A stretch of DNA of 64,000 nucleotides from Sphagnum compactum (taxonomy: Eukaryota > Bryophyta > Sphagnopsida > Sphagnales), in NCBI GenBank assembly GCA_965153455.1, contig OZ234494.1, forward strand, positions 21,700,001 to 21,764,000. Direction: 5' to 3'. Both the position numbers and the translations under genes were made by a program. Numbering within the stretch: position 1 is the stretch's first letter; each line of letters opens with the position of its first letter. Shown here one piece after another: positions 37,130 to 49,800 of this stretch. The notes beneath the pieces are model-generated. The model did not search any database and was not told the origin of the DNA. It worked only from the letters and a program-made list of their open reading frames with translations.

Positions 37130-38325
37130 GATTCCACAAACATTCAAACCATCAAGATAGGTTTAGTACCGTCTCTGTGCAACCTCCGCAGCTGAAGGTT
37201 CTTCTCTCTGCATGAGTGGCTCATCACCACCATAGCTCAGTGAGAATTCTGACTAGTTCCCTGGCACCAGTTCCAAAACTTAGAAGGCAAGCACGGAACG
37301 TCACTGCCAACAGAATCAGAAACTGAGCAGAACAAATTACCATCAGAAGAAATGACTACAGTACTGGGCAATATAAGAATCAACCTTCTCTCCACCCCCT
37401 GAGAGTGGCCTCTGTTTCTGTAATACAAATCTCCTACACAATAGTGATGTACAAGCACTTTGCTAACTAATACAGCAATACTAAAACAGCTGCAACACAG
37501 AACAGAAGAAACACATGAACTTAGTAAGGTATCCAAGAAGAATATCCAGTGGATTGAGCTCAAGCGACACATGGTGAGACCATTTAAACTGATAAACGTG
37601 GAAAACCTCCTTTTGCTTCTCATACCCTTTGTACTTCAGAAAATTGGCTTCATTTAGATGGTATGTGAGAAAAAACCTCATTCACAATAATAACAGACCG
37701 TGTCAGTCTGGTGAGGAACATAAAATGCTTTATCCAAACCTTGCCCAAAGCTTTCTGCTCAAAAATCACACACCAAGAGTTCATTCTCTATTTATATTTT
37801 TCCACATGTTTCAAATATGGTACATTTTGCACTCTCTTCAGCATCTTTCACACAGGATCCATACCTCAAATCACATAATTGTACACATCAGACTCCCTTC
37901 TTTCCATGATGTGGATTTTGGGAGTCTGAAAACCCTTGATCCCTGCTGCTGATATTGGGGCATCATCTTCTTCTTTGCACCTCACACAGATATTTTTTGT
38001 TGGACTTTTGTCAGATCCTGAAAAACAGATTCCGCACAGCAATGTCCACTTGCTACTGCCAATTCCTGGCATCACACAGGGCAAATCTGAACTCCTCTAG
38101 GCCACCAGTTAATATAAGCACATCAAGGTTATTATCAGGCTCCTGCACCCATAGATCTCAACAGGCACATAAAACCCCTTTCATGCTCATCATCTAAACT
38201 GACAGACTCAGGGGGTAATCAGGGGCCCCTTTCAACTATTGGAGCTTATTAATTTAAGCCTTTGGGGTTTGGGAACTCAAAGAAAACTATTGGTCCTTTG
38301 AGCTCTAAAGGAGTAGTAGGAGCTT
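37130..38325 (-). other. 3' flank of the small plant-family gene
   Basis: Base composition is more gene-like than the AT-rich surroundings and may include the 3' UTR of the minus-strand gene ending at 38326. Open frames such as 37237-37623 show no recognised domain. No gene is called. Confidence 0.3.
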
Positions 38326-38949
38326 TTATGTTCTCAGAAAGCCTACAGACTGTGGCCGAACATTCCTGAAGAGGCAGCGGAAGATGCGGGTCAAGTCAAG
38401 CCAGAGAAAGCTTGGAAGGCAGCTGAAGCTACCACAGTCAGAGCAGCCATCAAGGTGACCAGAGCCATGCACATGGGCATCATTCCTGCAATAACCGCCA
38501 TGAAGACTGCCACTGCTGGTGAGCTTAGCCCAATAGCATGCAAAAAACTGGTTAGAAGGGGCCCGTTGTGTGCCTGCAGGAAGGAGATAGGCTCGTGCAG
38601 CTTGCTCCACAAGATGGTTCTTTATTGGAGGCCGTGTTCCACCTGGCCAGGAGTGGAAATCTTCCTCCTCCTGTTCTCTCTCACCTGTCAGGCTCTCTCT
38701 CTTGTGCTTGATGGGGCTGATGGGCCTGCTGCTCGTTGGCATCAGGTCCCGCAGACTAGTGTATGAAGAGAGATGGTGCTGATTTTCTCTGTCAATGACA
38801 GGGAGCTCTGTATCTACACTAAGTTCCTTTGCTACTACTGACTCTGAACTCATCTCTGCAGCTCGCACCGGCATCATGCCTTTGCAATGCTTACGCCGTG
38901 AAAACAGGGTTGTGAGGCTCCGAAGGCTAAATTTCATCAACTTAGGCAT
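38326..38949 (-). CDS. Small uncharacterised plant protein (NHLVEQAA-AYL family)
   Basis: A 207-residue product from the ATG at 38949 (MPKLMKFSLRSLTTLFSRRK). Two segments match a plant-specific family of unknown function: YTSLRDLMPTSSRPISP and IKNHLVEQAARAYLLP (family form: S-LRDLLPSSS and I-NRLVKQAAWAYLQP). The frame stays open upstream through a (CT)n tract giving L-S repeats, but an acceptor-like TTTTGCAG at 38978 suggests the tract is intronic, so the ATG at 38949 is preferred. After the family motif this frame becomes Cys/His/Gly-rich, while an overlapping frame (about 38391-38580) is strongly hydrophobic, hinting at a missed splice or frame change. Function unknown. Confidence 0.6.
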   Translation of the reverse strand: MPKLMKFSLRSLTTLFSRRKHCKGMMPVRAAEMSSESVVAKELSVDTELPVIDRENQHHLSSYTSLRDLMPTSSRPISPIKHKRESLTGEREQEEEDFHSWPGGTRPPIKNHLVEQAARAYLLPAGTQRAPSNQFFACYWAKLTSSGSLHGGYCRNDAHVHGSGHLDGCSDCGSFSCLPSFLWLDLTRIFRCLFRNVRPQSVGFLRT

Positions 38950-39001
38950 TTCGGTCAGCAGCCTGCAGCAGCAGCATCTGCAAAATTGAAGAAGACAGTC
39001 A

Positions 39002-39004
<3 letters not shown>

Positions 39005-39051
<47 letters not shown>
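39005..39051. repeat. (GA)23 microsatellite
   Basis: About 47 bp of uninterrupted GA, 55 bp upstream of the start codon at 38949, probably inside a leader intron. A donor-like GTAAGC on the minus strand is at about 39411. Confidence 0.9.
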
Positions 39052-39052
<1 letters not shown>

Positions 39053-39449
39053 AAAAGTTCCCAAACATGAAACCCTTGCTGAAAAACCGTGGAAAACGTA
39101 GCAAAAGAACACAGAGACAGCGAGTTGGAAGGCGTTTTGTTTTCCTTTTGACAGGGAAAAGAAGCTCAGTTTGCTGCAATGCAAAACCTACGAACAAGAC
39201 CGGCCAAGAGGACGATCTGAGGAATTGAAAAGAGCTACATTCTACAAGAAAAGCTCACATCCATACAGATCTCTTCATCAAGAATGCCTTATCAGTTTCT
39301 GGATCAATACACAAATTGCCAGGCATTGATTGTCCAGAGAAGAAGAAGATTGCAACAGGTACAGTGGAAATTGAAGGCGGTTTTTGGACACACGAGGAGG
39401 GAGGAGCTTACTAGCATGTAAGAAGGAACTGCAACAACGCACAGCGATG

Positions 39450-40240
39450 ATGCGATGCGATTCGATGCGAAAGAGAGAGAGAGAGAGGAAGAGAGAGAGC
39501 TCGCCGGGTGTGTCGTCAGAGGAAAACAGCCCACTCCTTCTCATCTTTTAGGACCACGCAGCGGCCAGTTCGAGACCCCGTCTCGCCTTCCATCTCCTCC
39601 CGAGCCGCGCCTTCACTTCCACAGTCTCCATCATCTGACATCCTTGTAGCAGGCCCTCCTCCTTCCTGGTGCCCTCCTCTCTATCAAGCACCGAAACTCT
39701 TTCTTCTTCTTCCTCTTCTTCTTCTTCTTCTTCTCCTGACAACTTTCTTCTTCTTCTTCTTTTTCTGCTGCTTCTTTTTCTTCCTCCTCCAAACATCCGA
39801 GACTTCCGAAACCTTCCCCCTACAATTCACACTCACAAAAGCTCCAAAGCGGTGTGTAGAGACCGCAATCCGCCAGCACCAAAAGCTGCAGCAAACTAGC
39901 ACTAGGAAAGCAGAATTGGCACTGAAATCTCCCCCGAAAAAATCAAGAAAAAATTCAAAAAATTCCTGAAAACCCTGCAAACTAGAGACGACTGTGGAAG
40001 CTCCTCTATCACACTCCAGACTCTCTCTCTCTCTCTCTCAAGATGTTGCGCAGAGCTATCAGAAAACACGAGTGTTTTGGCTGCGAATTCCAGCTACAAA
40101 AATGCACACAAGAAGCAAACGCTCTTGTCCCTCGTATTTTGTCTTTCGCGGCTTGGCCCCCAAACCCCGCCGTCGTCATTTACTGGGACAAACTTACGAA
40201 TTACTCGCCAATAACATAGCCGCTCGACTTACGTAGTTTT
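39450..40240 (-). promoter_or_regulatory. Promoter/leader region of the minus-strand gene
   Basis: GC and CpG content rise between about 39480 and 40240 and drop abruptly afterwards. The block contains GA repeats (39471-39499), a CTT/TTC-rich stretch (39700-39790) and CT repeats (40020-40040). This resembles the leader/promoter architecture of the other genes here. Low-complexity open frames on both strands are not credible coding regions. Confidence 0.45.
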
Positions 40241-40317
40241 ACCTCTCGTTTGGTTAAAAATGGACCAATTTGTTTTTTTTCTAAATTTTAATTCAACCAA
40301 AAGGAAGCATTAGCCTA

Positions 40318-40548
40318 GTGGGAGTAGGGTGTTTTTTTTTCTCTAAGCAAATAAAATAGCTAATTTCCTTGCAAGGCTTAGCTAATTTAGGAACCCAAAA
40401 TGGACCAAAATCAACCCCCTGAAAAATCCAACGAAAATGTGGGGAGTTGAGGAAATAGTGGGAGTGGGGTTTGACGTGTTTTTTTTTTTCTAATTTCCTT
40501 GCAAGAGTTAGCTATGTACATACATGACTCTTGTAATTTAAGGAACTC
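40318..40548 (+). repeat. Tandem duplication, 140-bp period
   Basis: GTGGGAGT-GGGT, a T run, CTAATTTCCTTGCAAG, TTAGCTA and a final AATTTA-GGAAC recur at 40318 and 40458. Confidence 0.7.
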
Positions 40549-41044
40549 AAAGCTTGCCTTCCTTCAGTGCTTCCTTTCACAAAACCCAATCAGAAAGTTG
40601 ACATTCAACATTATCCATTGTTCTAAATTAGGTACTGTAAATTACAAGAAAAGAGAAAGAGAGAGAGAGATGGGTACCTATGAGTAATAGGTATATGAGA
40701 ATGTAACACAATAGGTAGCTTTGTGGAATTACAAATCTAGAAATTAAAAACTAAAATTATTAGACCTTGTTAGGCTTAGTTGGTTGGGATTCTTCACACT
40801 TGTTTACTTTTAGTAGTATTCCAGTTTTTTAATATATATATATATTTTTGAGACTCATAGTAACAACTCCACCACCAAACCTTCCTTCTCACCCCGCCAA
40901 CCCTCCACACCAAATGAGCCGTTTGTTTAGGAAGTGATTCTTTACCTATCACTTTTGTTGGGAAGTGAAATTCTTTTTCCCAAAAATAAATACAAAAAGG
41001 AAGAACATTCAGAGTTTGTGAAGTTTTTTGCCACTTGGTGCTTT

Positions 41045-41079
41045 GGGGGGGGAGGGGGAGGGGGAGGGGGGGGGGGGGA
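41045..41079 (+). repeat. G-rich tract
   Basis: Runs of five to fourteen G interrupted by single A; a potential G-quadruplex site. Another G13 run is near 41544. Confidence 0.8.
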
Positions 41080-44000
41080 CACCTAGACTTTTGGGGGTAT
41101 GTTATTTGCGTGTTGTTGTTGAGGATTTGGAAAGGGGGAAACCAAAAATAAAATATATGGTACAGTGGGTCCCTCTACTACCAGCAGGATGATGGCCACT
41201 TTGGCTACATCTAAATATGGTGATATGTGACCTTTTTTTCCCCTCAAAATATAAAAAAGTCTTTATACAACTCACACTGGGTGTATGAAAATTCGCAAAT
41301 TTAACCCAAATTTTTGGACGAATTTTCATACTTTGGCTTAGTAGTGGTGTCTTTTTTGAGTATGAAAATTCGCCCCCAAAAAAAAAAAAACACCTCTACT
41401 AACATGACCAACTATATTTTTAGCAAATTTGGCACCACCAATCCAAGAATAAATTAGTTTTAAAGTGGAAATGAAAGTGAAAATGTAGGTAAGAAATAGA
41501 AAGTCTAATTAGGTGAGAAGCTAAGACTCCATGCCTAAATTGGGGGGGGGGGGGTGTTTTGGGCATCTTGACCATAGACCATAGACACACCCTGAATATT
41601 TTATATATTCCTCAATCATTGAGGCCCCATTTGACAACCATGCCAGCTAAGTAATATAGCCCACCACCAGCAGGCCCCAGCTGGGGTGTCTTCAATTTTG
41701 GTTTTTCGCAACATTTTGAAGTCAAGAGCAAGAAATGGAAAAGGGTTACAAGCCCACAAAGGAGGCATTTATTAGGTAATCTTGTTTGATCGGAGGTTGA
41801 TCATCCGCAAACATATTATGGACTTGTCGCAAGCTTACCATAAATTGCATTTTGTGTACAAGGCATCCTTCTACTTATACTTATTTTATATAAGTCCTTG
41901 CTTGACTCCTCACCACACATACATTGAAATGAAAAAAAATTGCACAATTTCAAGAAGCTCCTTCTTTGAATTTGAGTAACTATCTTTGAAATGCACCAAA
42001 GATTCATAACATATATTCTCACTTTGGAAATTTATTTATATATCTCTTAACAAATTTTTAGCTAACAAAAAAATTCACATTACCCAAACACAAAAATTGT
42101 AGGAACATACTTTTATGTAACACCGCAAGCTTAAAGGAGATTATAATTATGCGAGTTAGTTAACAAGGAACTTTCTGGAATCCATGAGGTGAACGACAAA
42201 ATAAAGGAAATTACACAACCCATCAGCAGCGGAGTCAGAAAAAGTGACAGAATCTGAATGGATGGATTACTTATAAAGCAAAGCACAAGCAAGTTACAGA
42301 CGGAATCCATCAAGTGACTCCTAAAAATAAATAAATAAATAATAAAAACAATTACGGACCTTTTGGGTGAGTCATACATTACCAAAGAAGTTACGGAATC
42401 CATGCTGGCAAGTCTATTATTATGCTTCTTGCGTTTTTTTTTTTTTTTTTTTTTTCTCTTTGTTCTATGCTCTTGGCACCGTGGTGAAAAGCATATAACT
42501 TATATCTATATACAATGGACTTGTTGGGGTTGGGAAAGAGGGAGGGAAGGGTGGTGACTAGAGACAAACCACCTTTTAAAGCAAAAGAAGGGGATAGAGA
42601 TGAACTTCAAGCACCAATCTATATTTAGGTCTGACAAGCTGGCCAAACTTATTGGCCAACTCTTTTTTTTTTTTTGGGGACCTTAAACCTTCAATCATCT
42701 TGTTCCCCAAACTCTATTTGTTTTGACTTAGGATTCACCCAAAGTTTGAGAGAGATACATAGTATTATTATTATTTGTATTATTATTATTATGGACTTTA
42801 GTGTGGAATGGCTATGTGACACTAGTGTCAATTCCAATTGTCGGATTTGGAACCATAGTTTAATGGATACAAGGAAAACATCGAGGGGGCCAGAAGAGGA
42901 GGTATTTTGAGGAGTCTTGAAACCCACGTATTGCATTTGCATCCAAGAATCACCAGGCCCATGTGAAGTCCAGTTGTAGCCTGAAGAAGTAGCTATGAAG
43001 GTGAAAAAGTCGGGACCACCCCTGAAAAGAAAATAAATAACTAAATAAATAAAGTCACTCATGATTATTCCCCTTGTCTCAAGGGGGCAAATACGTATTC
43101 AATTGTACTTAAAAAAATTTATGTGAGGTGGTAAGTGGGTCCAAAGAGAAGGTGCAAGGTCCGTTCTTTATACATGTGGGGCCTTTAATCAGCCTATTAT
43201 GTTTTGGCAATTGTGTTTTATTTTTGTTAGTCAATTGCACGAGTGTGTGTGGTTGGGTATAGAGTTCGACAATATATGTGTTACATAGTCGTAACAAACA
43301 CTCATCAGTCAGCGGCTTAGTTGGCAAATGTTGCATCATTTCTTCTTCTTCTTTTTCTTATGTGTTTCACGACTCGTACACCTCAGTTGGCCCCAAAAAA
43401 GAGAAGAAAAAAAAAAGTCCCCCCCTTGCTCTCCCCCTCCTTTGCGTCATTCTTATGTATGCCGCATGACTTAATTGGCAAACTTCACATGATGCTGCTG
43501 ACAAGCTCCTCGTGGGCTTCTACAGTGTTTGGTTCCCCCCCCTAAATAATGATTTCCATCATCCTCACTACTTTACCCTATTGGGTGAGTTTCTGTCATT
43601 TAATAATCTTTCAAAGAGTGAAATTTTTAATATTTTTAATATTTTAAAAAATCATTATTCATTTTGTCCCTATGAAAATTAACCCTACGTATGTATATAT
43701 GTCCTCCGAATTCATACCCAAAATCCCTTTCTTATTTGGAGTACCTCCTGCTCCAAGCTGGCAGAGGCAGGTTTACACATAAGTTCCCAATAGCAAAGGA
43801 TTTTTTGCAGGCAGGGAATAGTGATGGTTGATTGAGATCGACCTCTGCCCAAGAGCTGAGGAGGTTGTGCCAAGGGAGCCTCTGTTGTCAGGGCATTACA
43901 CCTTGGACATTGCACTCCAACCTCAGTTTCTCAGGCCTTAATAACAAATAACTCCATGTCACAAACAGGTCCTTCCCCTATTCCTATAGAGAGATATCAA

Positions 44001-44207
44001 TTGATTGGAGCATTTGGGTGTCCTTTTAATGTTATATAGTTATATATATGTTTTTAAAAATATTTATTATTATTTATTTTTTAAAAATTTGTCCATACTT
44101 GTGTTTTAATATGGACAAAATGAATAAGTCTGCCCCTAATTATATCTATCTATGAAGGAAGGTAGTTTGTTTTGTTTTGTTTTGTAGTTAACCCGGATGC
44201 TTCAGAT

Positions 44208-44560
44208 GGTGTTCTTGGTGTCTTTGGAAAGCTCTTGACGAGGAGATGTGCACGGGCTTTGGTTCCATGGCGTTTGGACTTGCAGTGAAAAAGTTTTTGA
44301 ATATTGAATGATTTCTTCACTAAAAATTAAATTAATTCGTCGCTAAAAGTTTCAGAGGAATTGGAGTGTGCCTTTGGTGTTTTTGGAAAGGTCTTGATGA
44401 GCAGGATTTTAATGGAATTTATTTGGTAAGATTTGGATTCAGAATGTGGGAGATATTGATTTTTAAGTGATTTCTGCTGCTGCTGAAAATTCAAATAAAT
44501 TCCCAAAAACCAGGTTTTGGAAGGAAAAATCAGTTGAGGACGTGGTAACACTTGGGCCAA
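44208..44560 (+). repeat. Dispersed repeat family A, two tandem copies
   Basis: GGTGTCTTTGGAAAGCTCTTGA at 44218 (first 20 bases comparable) and its counterpart at 44376 are 158 bp apart. Both continue with a GATTTCT block and AAAATT-AA-TAATT. The second copy also matches 31531-31645. Confidence 0.6.
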
Positions 44561-45600
44561 CGGCACAGGCCACACTAGTACCTAACTATATACTGTACAA
44601 ATGGTGAGTCCAAGGAAGGATAACATGACCTTTCCTTCTTTCTTTTCTTTTCAAAGGAATTATTATCAAATTAGAATTCTTCTCTTCAATTACGGCCACT
44701 ATGTTTCTTGTTTTATCTTGACAAGGGACCATGATGAATCATGATGATGATGATGATGAGGGTTTAGGGTTTATGACCCTATGTGACATCATCACATGGA
44801 TGTGGGCTATACATGATTGATTGCTCATTTTACCACCAACCCTAGGTGAGCTAGAAGATGGTGGAAAGAAAAATTGGAGGAAAAAAGGGCATATCTGTTG
44901 TCACTTGATGTCAAACCCTAACCCTAGTATTAACTTTTTGAATTGCCCCATCCTCAGTTGTGGAAACGATTAGTGGCCATCCTACTTGATGGATTAGGCT
45001 ATTCCATATATATATAAATCGAGAGAGGGAGAGAGAGAGAGAGAGAGCTCAAAATTGTGAGGCATCTAGTTTAACCTACATCTATTGTGCACCAGAGACT
45101 AAGTAGTCCTACTTATGTGGATGCGTTCTAATTGACCTCCAACACCTGGGGAAGAAAAAGAGCATCCAATGAGACTCCCAAACTTCCATCCCCTGAAAGT
45201 GGACATACCTCCTTGCAACAATTCTGTTGTGGGAATCCCCATTTGTCTTTTTTGGGGGTGGACTGCAAAATGGATGAAAGTGGGGCCACAAATGACAGGA
45301 GATAGCCAGCTACAGAAGCCTGGCAATCACCTTTTGTGTGGCAACAAACATTAATCATGTGGCCAGAGGGGTTTCTTGAGATGTTGGTTCAGCATACATT
45401 TAACAGCTTTCAACCCACTTGGTCTTTGTCTGGTAGGGTCTTGGGCAAGTATCCTTATTATTATGCAAAGAACACCAGAAGAAGGAAGAAAATGGATAGG
45501 TAGAATTGGGTCAACTTACTAAGAATGTTGCCAAATTGAAGCCAATCCCTCTTGAGGTATGTACCAACTTTGGGCAAGTATATACATAGTGAGTGGCCAC

Positions 45601-45800
45601 GGTGAACCAGCACCCGTGTTGTTACCTTTACCTTTTTGAGTGAGGCCTCTTAGTGGCCATATTGAGCTCAAAAAATGTTAGATTTGAACTCAGAGACCCT
45701 GATTTCATCTCAGCATGGGATATTTGGAATATGTATTTAGAAATAGTTTTAATCAATTTCTGGATTTTTACCATGGTACCAACATGGGTGCTGGTTCACC
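45601..45800. mobile_element. 200-bp fold-back, candidate MITE
   Basis: The ends are 26-bp inverted repeats with 23 of 26 matches: GGTGAACCAGCACCCGTGTT plus six bases at 45601-45626, and its complement ending GGTGCTGGTTCACC at 45775-45800. The interior has no coding potential. No clear target-site duplication is visible, so the class is unknown and an origin from unrelated inverted copies is possible. Confidence 0.55.
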
Positions 45801-46825
45801 CAAGGCTAGAGTTTGTTGGCTGGTATGTGAAATGGTACAGGCAATGGCATTAAGGATCAGTTTGAGTTTCATATTTGATCCTGAAATATTGGCATCAATA
45901 TATTTACTCAAAAAACCTTTGGTGACTAGGAGGGTATGGGAGTTCAAGTAAATACTCTATCCCTCTTTACTCCATAAAGAAAGAACTTGTTGAGGTATCC
46001 TATCTTATTTTTGTGTGCATAAAGATCTTTTCTAAAAAAATTTAACCATTTATGTAAAACTCTATCAAATTATTTTCAGAGATAGAATAAAACACACCAA
46101 ACAATCTTCACATTGAAGCTCATTGTTTGTTTAGAATTATTTGAATTAGATACGCATTGTTGAAGGTTGATAATAGATTATCCTACTATAAAACTTAGGA
46201 TGAGTTAGTTGGTGTGTCTTAATAAATAAATTTATCAATTTCATTTTTTAAATTTATTATATGTATGAACAACTTGTGTCACTGGGGTGTTTATTTTAAA
46301 TATTTTACATGATTACATTACTATGTGTAAAAAAGAAACCAATATATGTTGAATATGTTGTAGAGAAATTTCACACTTAACAATATTACAATATTTTCAT
46401 AACATCAACAACCATTCAAATTCCCCACAAGGATATGACCTATTTATAATTGTTATCACACTTTCAATCCATCTTGTGAGTCTCAATTCGGTACCAAGTC
46501 ATTAATCACCATTTAATTATGCAAGTTTCATCTTTGTTTGCAAGTCTCATTCAGAATTACTATCATTGATTCCATGCCTCATAATGTGAATTTATGCATA
46601 TAATGAAGAAGGTCACACAAATGGGAGGTTTATGTAAGGTATGAAAATGGGTTACTAGGCCCCCGTGCAAATAGGGCAGGATACCTTCATTTGTCGGCTC
46701 CAATGCTGAGAGAGAGAAGTGACTTCAAATTCATGTACAACTAGACTACCTATGGGATAAAATATTGGCTTGAACAGAGAACCAATTTGTGAATGATAAG
46801 ATAGCTGGAGACATACTTAGATATA

Positions 46826-46846
46826 CTCTCTAAGTAGATGTTTTCT
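46826..46846 (+). repeat. LINE target-site duplication, left copy
   Basis: A 21-bp sequence starting CTCTCTAAGTAGATG is repeated perfectly at 50014-50034, exactly flanking the LINE copy. Confidence 0.92.
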
Positions 46847-49800
46847 AAGACACTCCTGAAGGAGTTAGAGGTTGATGGAGGGACAATTTCCGACCAGAAA
46901 GACCTCTCTCATTACATCACAAGATTTTATGCCAACCTATATGAATCAGAGACACATGCCCCGGGCACCTCTGAGGCACAAGAGAGATGTTGGGAGAGCG
47001 TCCCCATTCGGGTCACGGAGGCCATGAACGCCAACATGACCCGATCCTTATCCCTAGTAGAAATCACGGAAGCCATCACCTTGCTCCCCAAAGGCAAGGC
47101 CCCAGGGCACGATGGAATCCCAACAGAATTCTTTCAAGAATATGTGACTAAAGTAGCCCCCACGCTACTACTAGCTTTCCGGCCATGTTAGCACGGGGAT
47201 TGACCTCAGAATACATTAACAAGGGCATGATCACCCTGATTCCCAAGTCAGGGGAGCACTCAAAACTGGGGAATTGGCGCCCAATCACACTTTTGGGAAG
47301 CATATACAAGATCCTTGTCAAAACTTTAGCTAAAAGAATCCAAGAATTTCTTCCTCTCGTGATCAGACCAAACCAAACCGGTTTTGTAGAAGGAAGAAAC
47401 ATTCTAGACAATAACTTCCTGGCTCAAGAGGCTCTGGTTTGGGCACCAAAGAGCGATCAAGACCTTGTCCTCCTACTCCTCGATTTTGAAAAAGCATTTG
47501 ACAGAATTGAATGGGACTTCCTCTTCCCATCTTTGTCCAAACTAGGTTTTTGCCCCACTTGGATTCAATGGATCTCATCCCTCTACTGGCTCGCGTCCTC
47601 ATCAGTTAAAGTAAACGGGGAACCTGGAGAGGACTTTAGACTCGCCAGGTCAGTCCGACAAGGCTGTCCACTAGCTCCATACCTGTTCATTCTTGCTATG
47701 GATGTTCTGGGCCATATGCTGGACGACCCAAAGCACGAAATAGAGGGAATGCACCTCCCCAAAGGGGGATGCGTCCGGGATCAAACTTTTGCGGATGACA
47801 CCACACTTTACCTTAAGGGATCCCCAAGTAACTTAAACAAAGCTCAGGCAGTACTTGAACTTTTCTATCTTGCCTCTGGGGCAAAAATCAATTGGGGAAA
47901 ATCTGCGGCCATATGGGCCAGCAAGGAAAAAAAGGAATGGGAATGGGGACAAGAAGTTGGGTTGAGATGGATCCCTGAGGGACAAGGGGTTCGATACTTA
48001 GGCATCCAAATAGGCTTTCGGTTACCCATCGAGGCCAATTTTGAAAAACTCATGCTCACCCTAAAAGGGAAGATGATCACCTGGGGCAAGTGCAACCTCT
48101 CTCTCGCTGGTAGAATTCTTGTTGTCAACCAAGTATTGCTTTCCTCAATGTGGTATATGGCAGCCTGTTGGAACCCCAATCCGAGGATGTGCAACCAGAT
48201 CAGAGGAGTGGTATGAAACTTCATTTGGGGGGGAAAGGCTTCCAATACACGGGCCAAGGTCAAATGGGATTCTCTTACACTTCCCTTGTCTAGCGGTGGC
48301 CTACGGATAATAGACCCCAAGGCACAATCTGAAGCACTTCTTGCCAAACTTTTGGTGAGAGGTCTTGCCCTAGGAGGAGAACCCTGGAAAGAGATTCTAA
48401 GGCATCGAGCAGATCAAGTCCATCTCCCGGTGCACGGCAAAGGGCCAAGCATCCCGGATATAAATTGGCTCTTTGCCGCCCCCAAGCTCAAAAAATTGAA
48501 ATGCTCATTTTGGAAGAGCATCCTTGGCTCTTGGCTCAACGTAAGAGTTGGTCTAGCAAAGTCTGAACCCGCATCCCATGCGGAGGTTCTCAGACAACCT
48601 ATTTTCAGCAACCCTCTCATCCTCAACACGACTGGTCACCCTCTGGGAGTGAGTGGTCGCAATGAAGGACGAGCCATTGCCAATTCTGGCTGCACCCAAA
48701 TCAAAGATCTTTGGGACCAGGAGGGCAGGGCATGGAAAAGCCTCCAAGCCCTTCGGTTGACCTACCACGCCACCAACAGGAACAACAGAGAAATCATCAT
48801 AGCGAACATCCCATGGAATCTTGCAACTTACACTAACCGCTTTCAGGCAGGGGACTAGATCAGCAAAAGAAACTCCGGAAACAACACCACTCTAGAATGG
48901 ATATACCATGTAACCGGGGTCACCCCCAACACGGTGCAAGCCAATGAATTCCAGAGGGTTACCTCCACTGGTCTCATCAGAGCTACGAACTCCCAAGTGA
49001 TAACCCTTTCCCCTGAAGGTTATCACCCAATCAGGGTCCTCTTTCAAGAAAGACACGGAGCCCCATATAAAGTTGCCAGAGAGTTCCCATCACTCACCAA
49101 GCTTCCCATACTTTGGATTTTCGAATCCGGTTTCATTGATGGGCTTCCCTGGGACCCGGGAGAGTGGCACTGGCAAGCCTCCTCACAAATGGGCGACTCT
49201 CCTTTTTTCGGCTATTCCGTAAAGCGAGGCTACCGAAATGCAAGGAAACCCACCCATAGCGCCAACATCTGCTCCTTCATTCAAAGGTTAAACCTGCAAA
49301 ACTCCATCGTTACGCAAGTTATTGCCAGAATCTGGCATAACGCCCGACCCCGGAAGGTCGGCACTCTCATATGGCTCACTTTAAACCGGGGTCTCCCGGT
49401 TGGCACATGGTTACAATGCATGGGGATCCTCTCCACGTGCAAGGTTTGCACTGAGGAGGCCCCTGAATCCCCTCAACACTGTCTCCTCGAGTGTCCCCGC
49501 ACCAAACGGGCTTGGGAGGCCTTCTATCACATATGGCAAAAATGGGGAACGCCCAATGACATCATTCTTTCCTGGCCTTTCGTCATGCTTGGTGAAGCTG
49601 TCTTCGAGAGAGAAGATGACCCCCTGGAGTCCAAGGGTACCATGTAGGAGGCTTCTCCTACATCAGACAACCGCTTGACATCCTTCGCAGTTTTATCCTT
49701 TACTTTCTTTGGACAGAGAGATGCCGGAAGCATTTTGATAACCAATATTCCTCTAGGAAAATCCTTCAACAAGCCTGGGTTGCTACCGTTGAGGTTGGAA

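Larger units (their letters stand above)
40250..46820. other. Gene-free interval with repeats
   Basis: No gene is supportable. It holds a 140-bp tandem duplication, G runs (41045-41079, 41544-41556), T22 (42434-42455), a GA tract (about 45018-45047), two adjacent copies of repeat family A (44.2-44.5 kb) and the fold-back element at 45.6 kb. Short frames such as 42691-43062 have a protein-like stretch but no recognised domain. Confidence 0.5.

Noticed and set aside
38950-39054. Upstream start for the NHLVEQAA-family protein
   Set aside because: The extra 35 residues are mostly L-S repeats from the (GA)23 microsatellite, and an acceptor-like site lies between.
39508-39969. 153-residue frame on the plus strand
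   Set aside because: Built from CTT/TTC repeats in a promoter region; no homology recognised.
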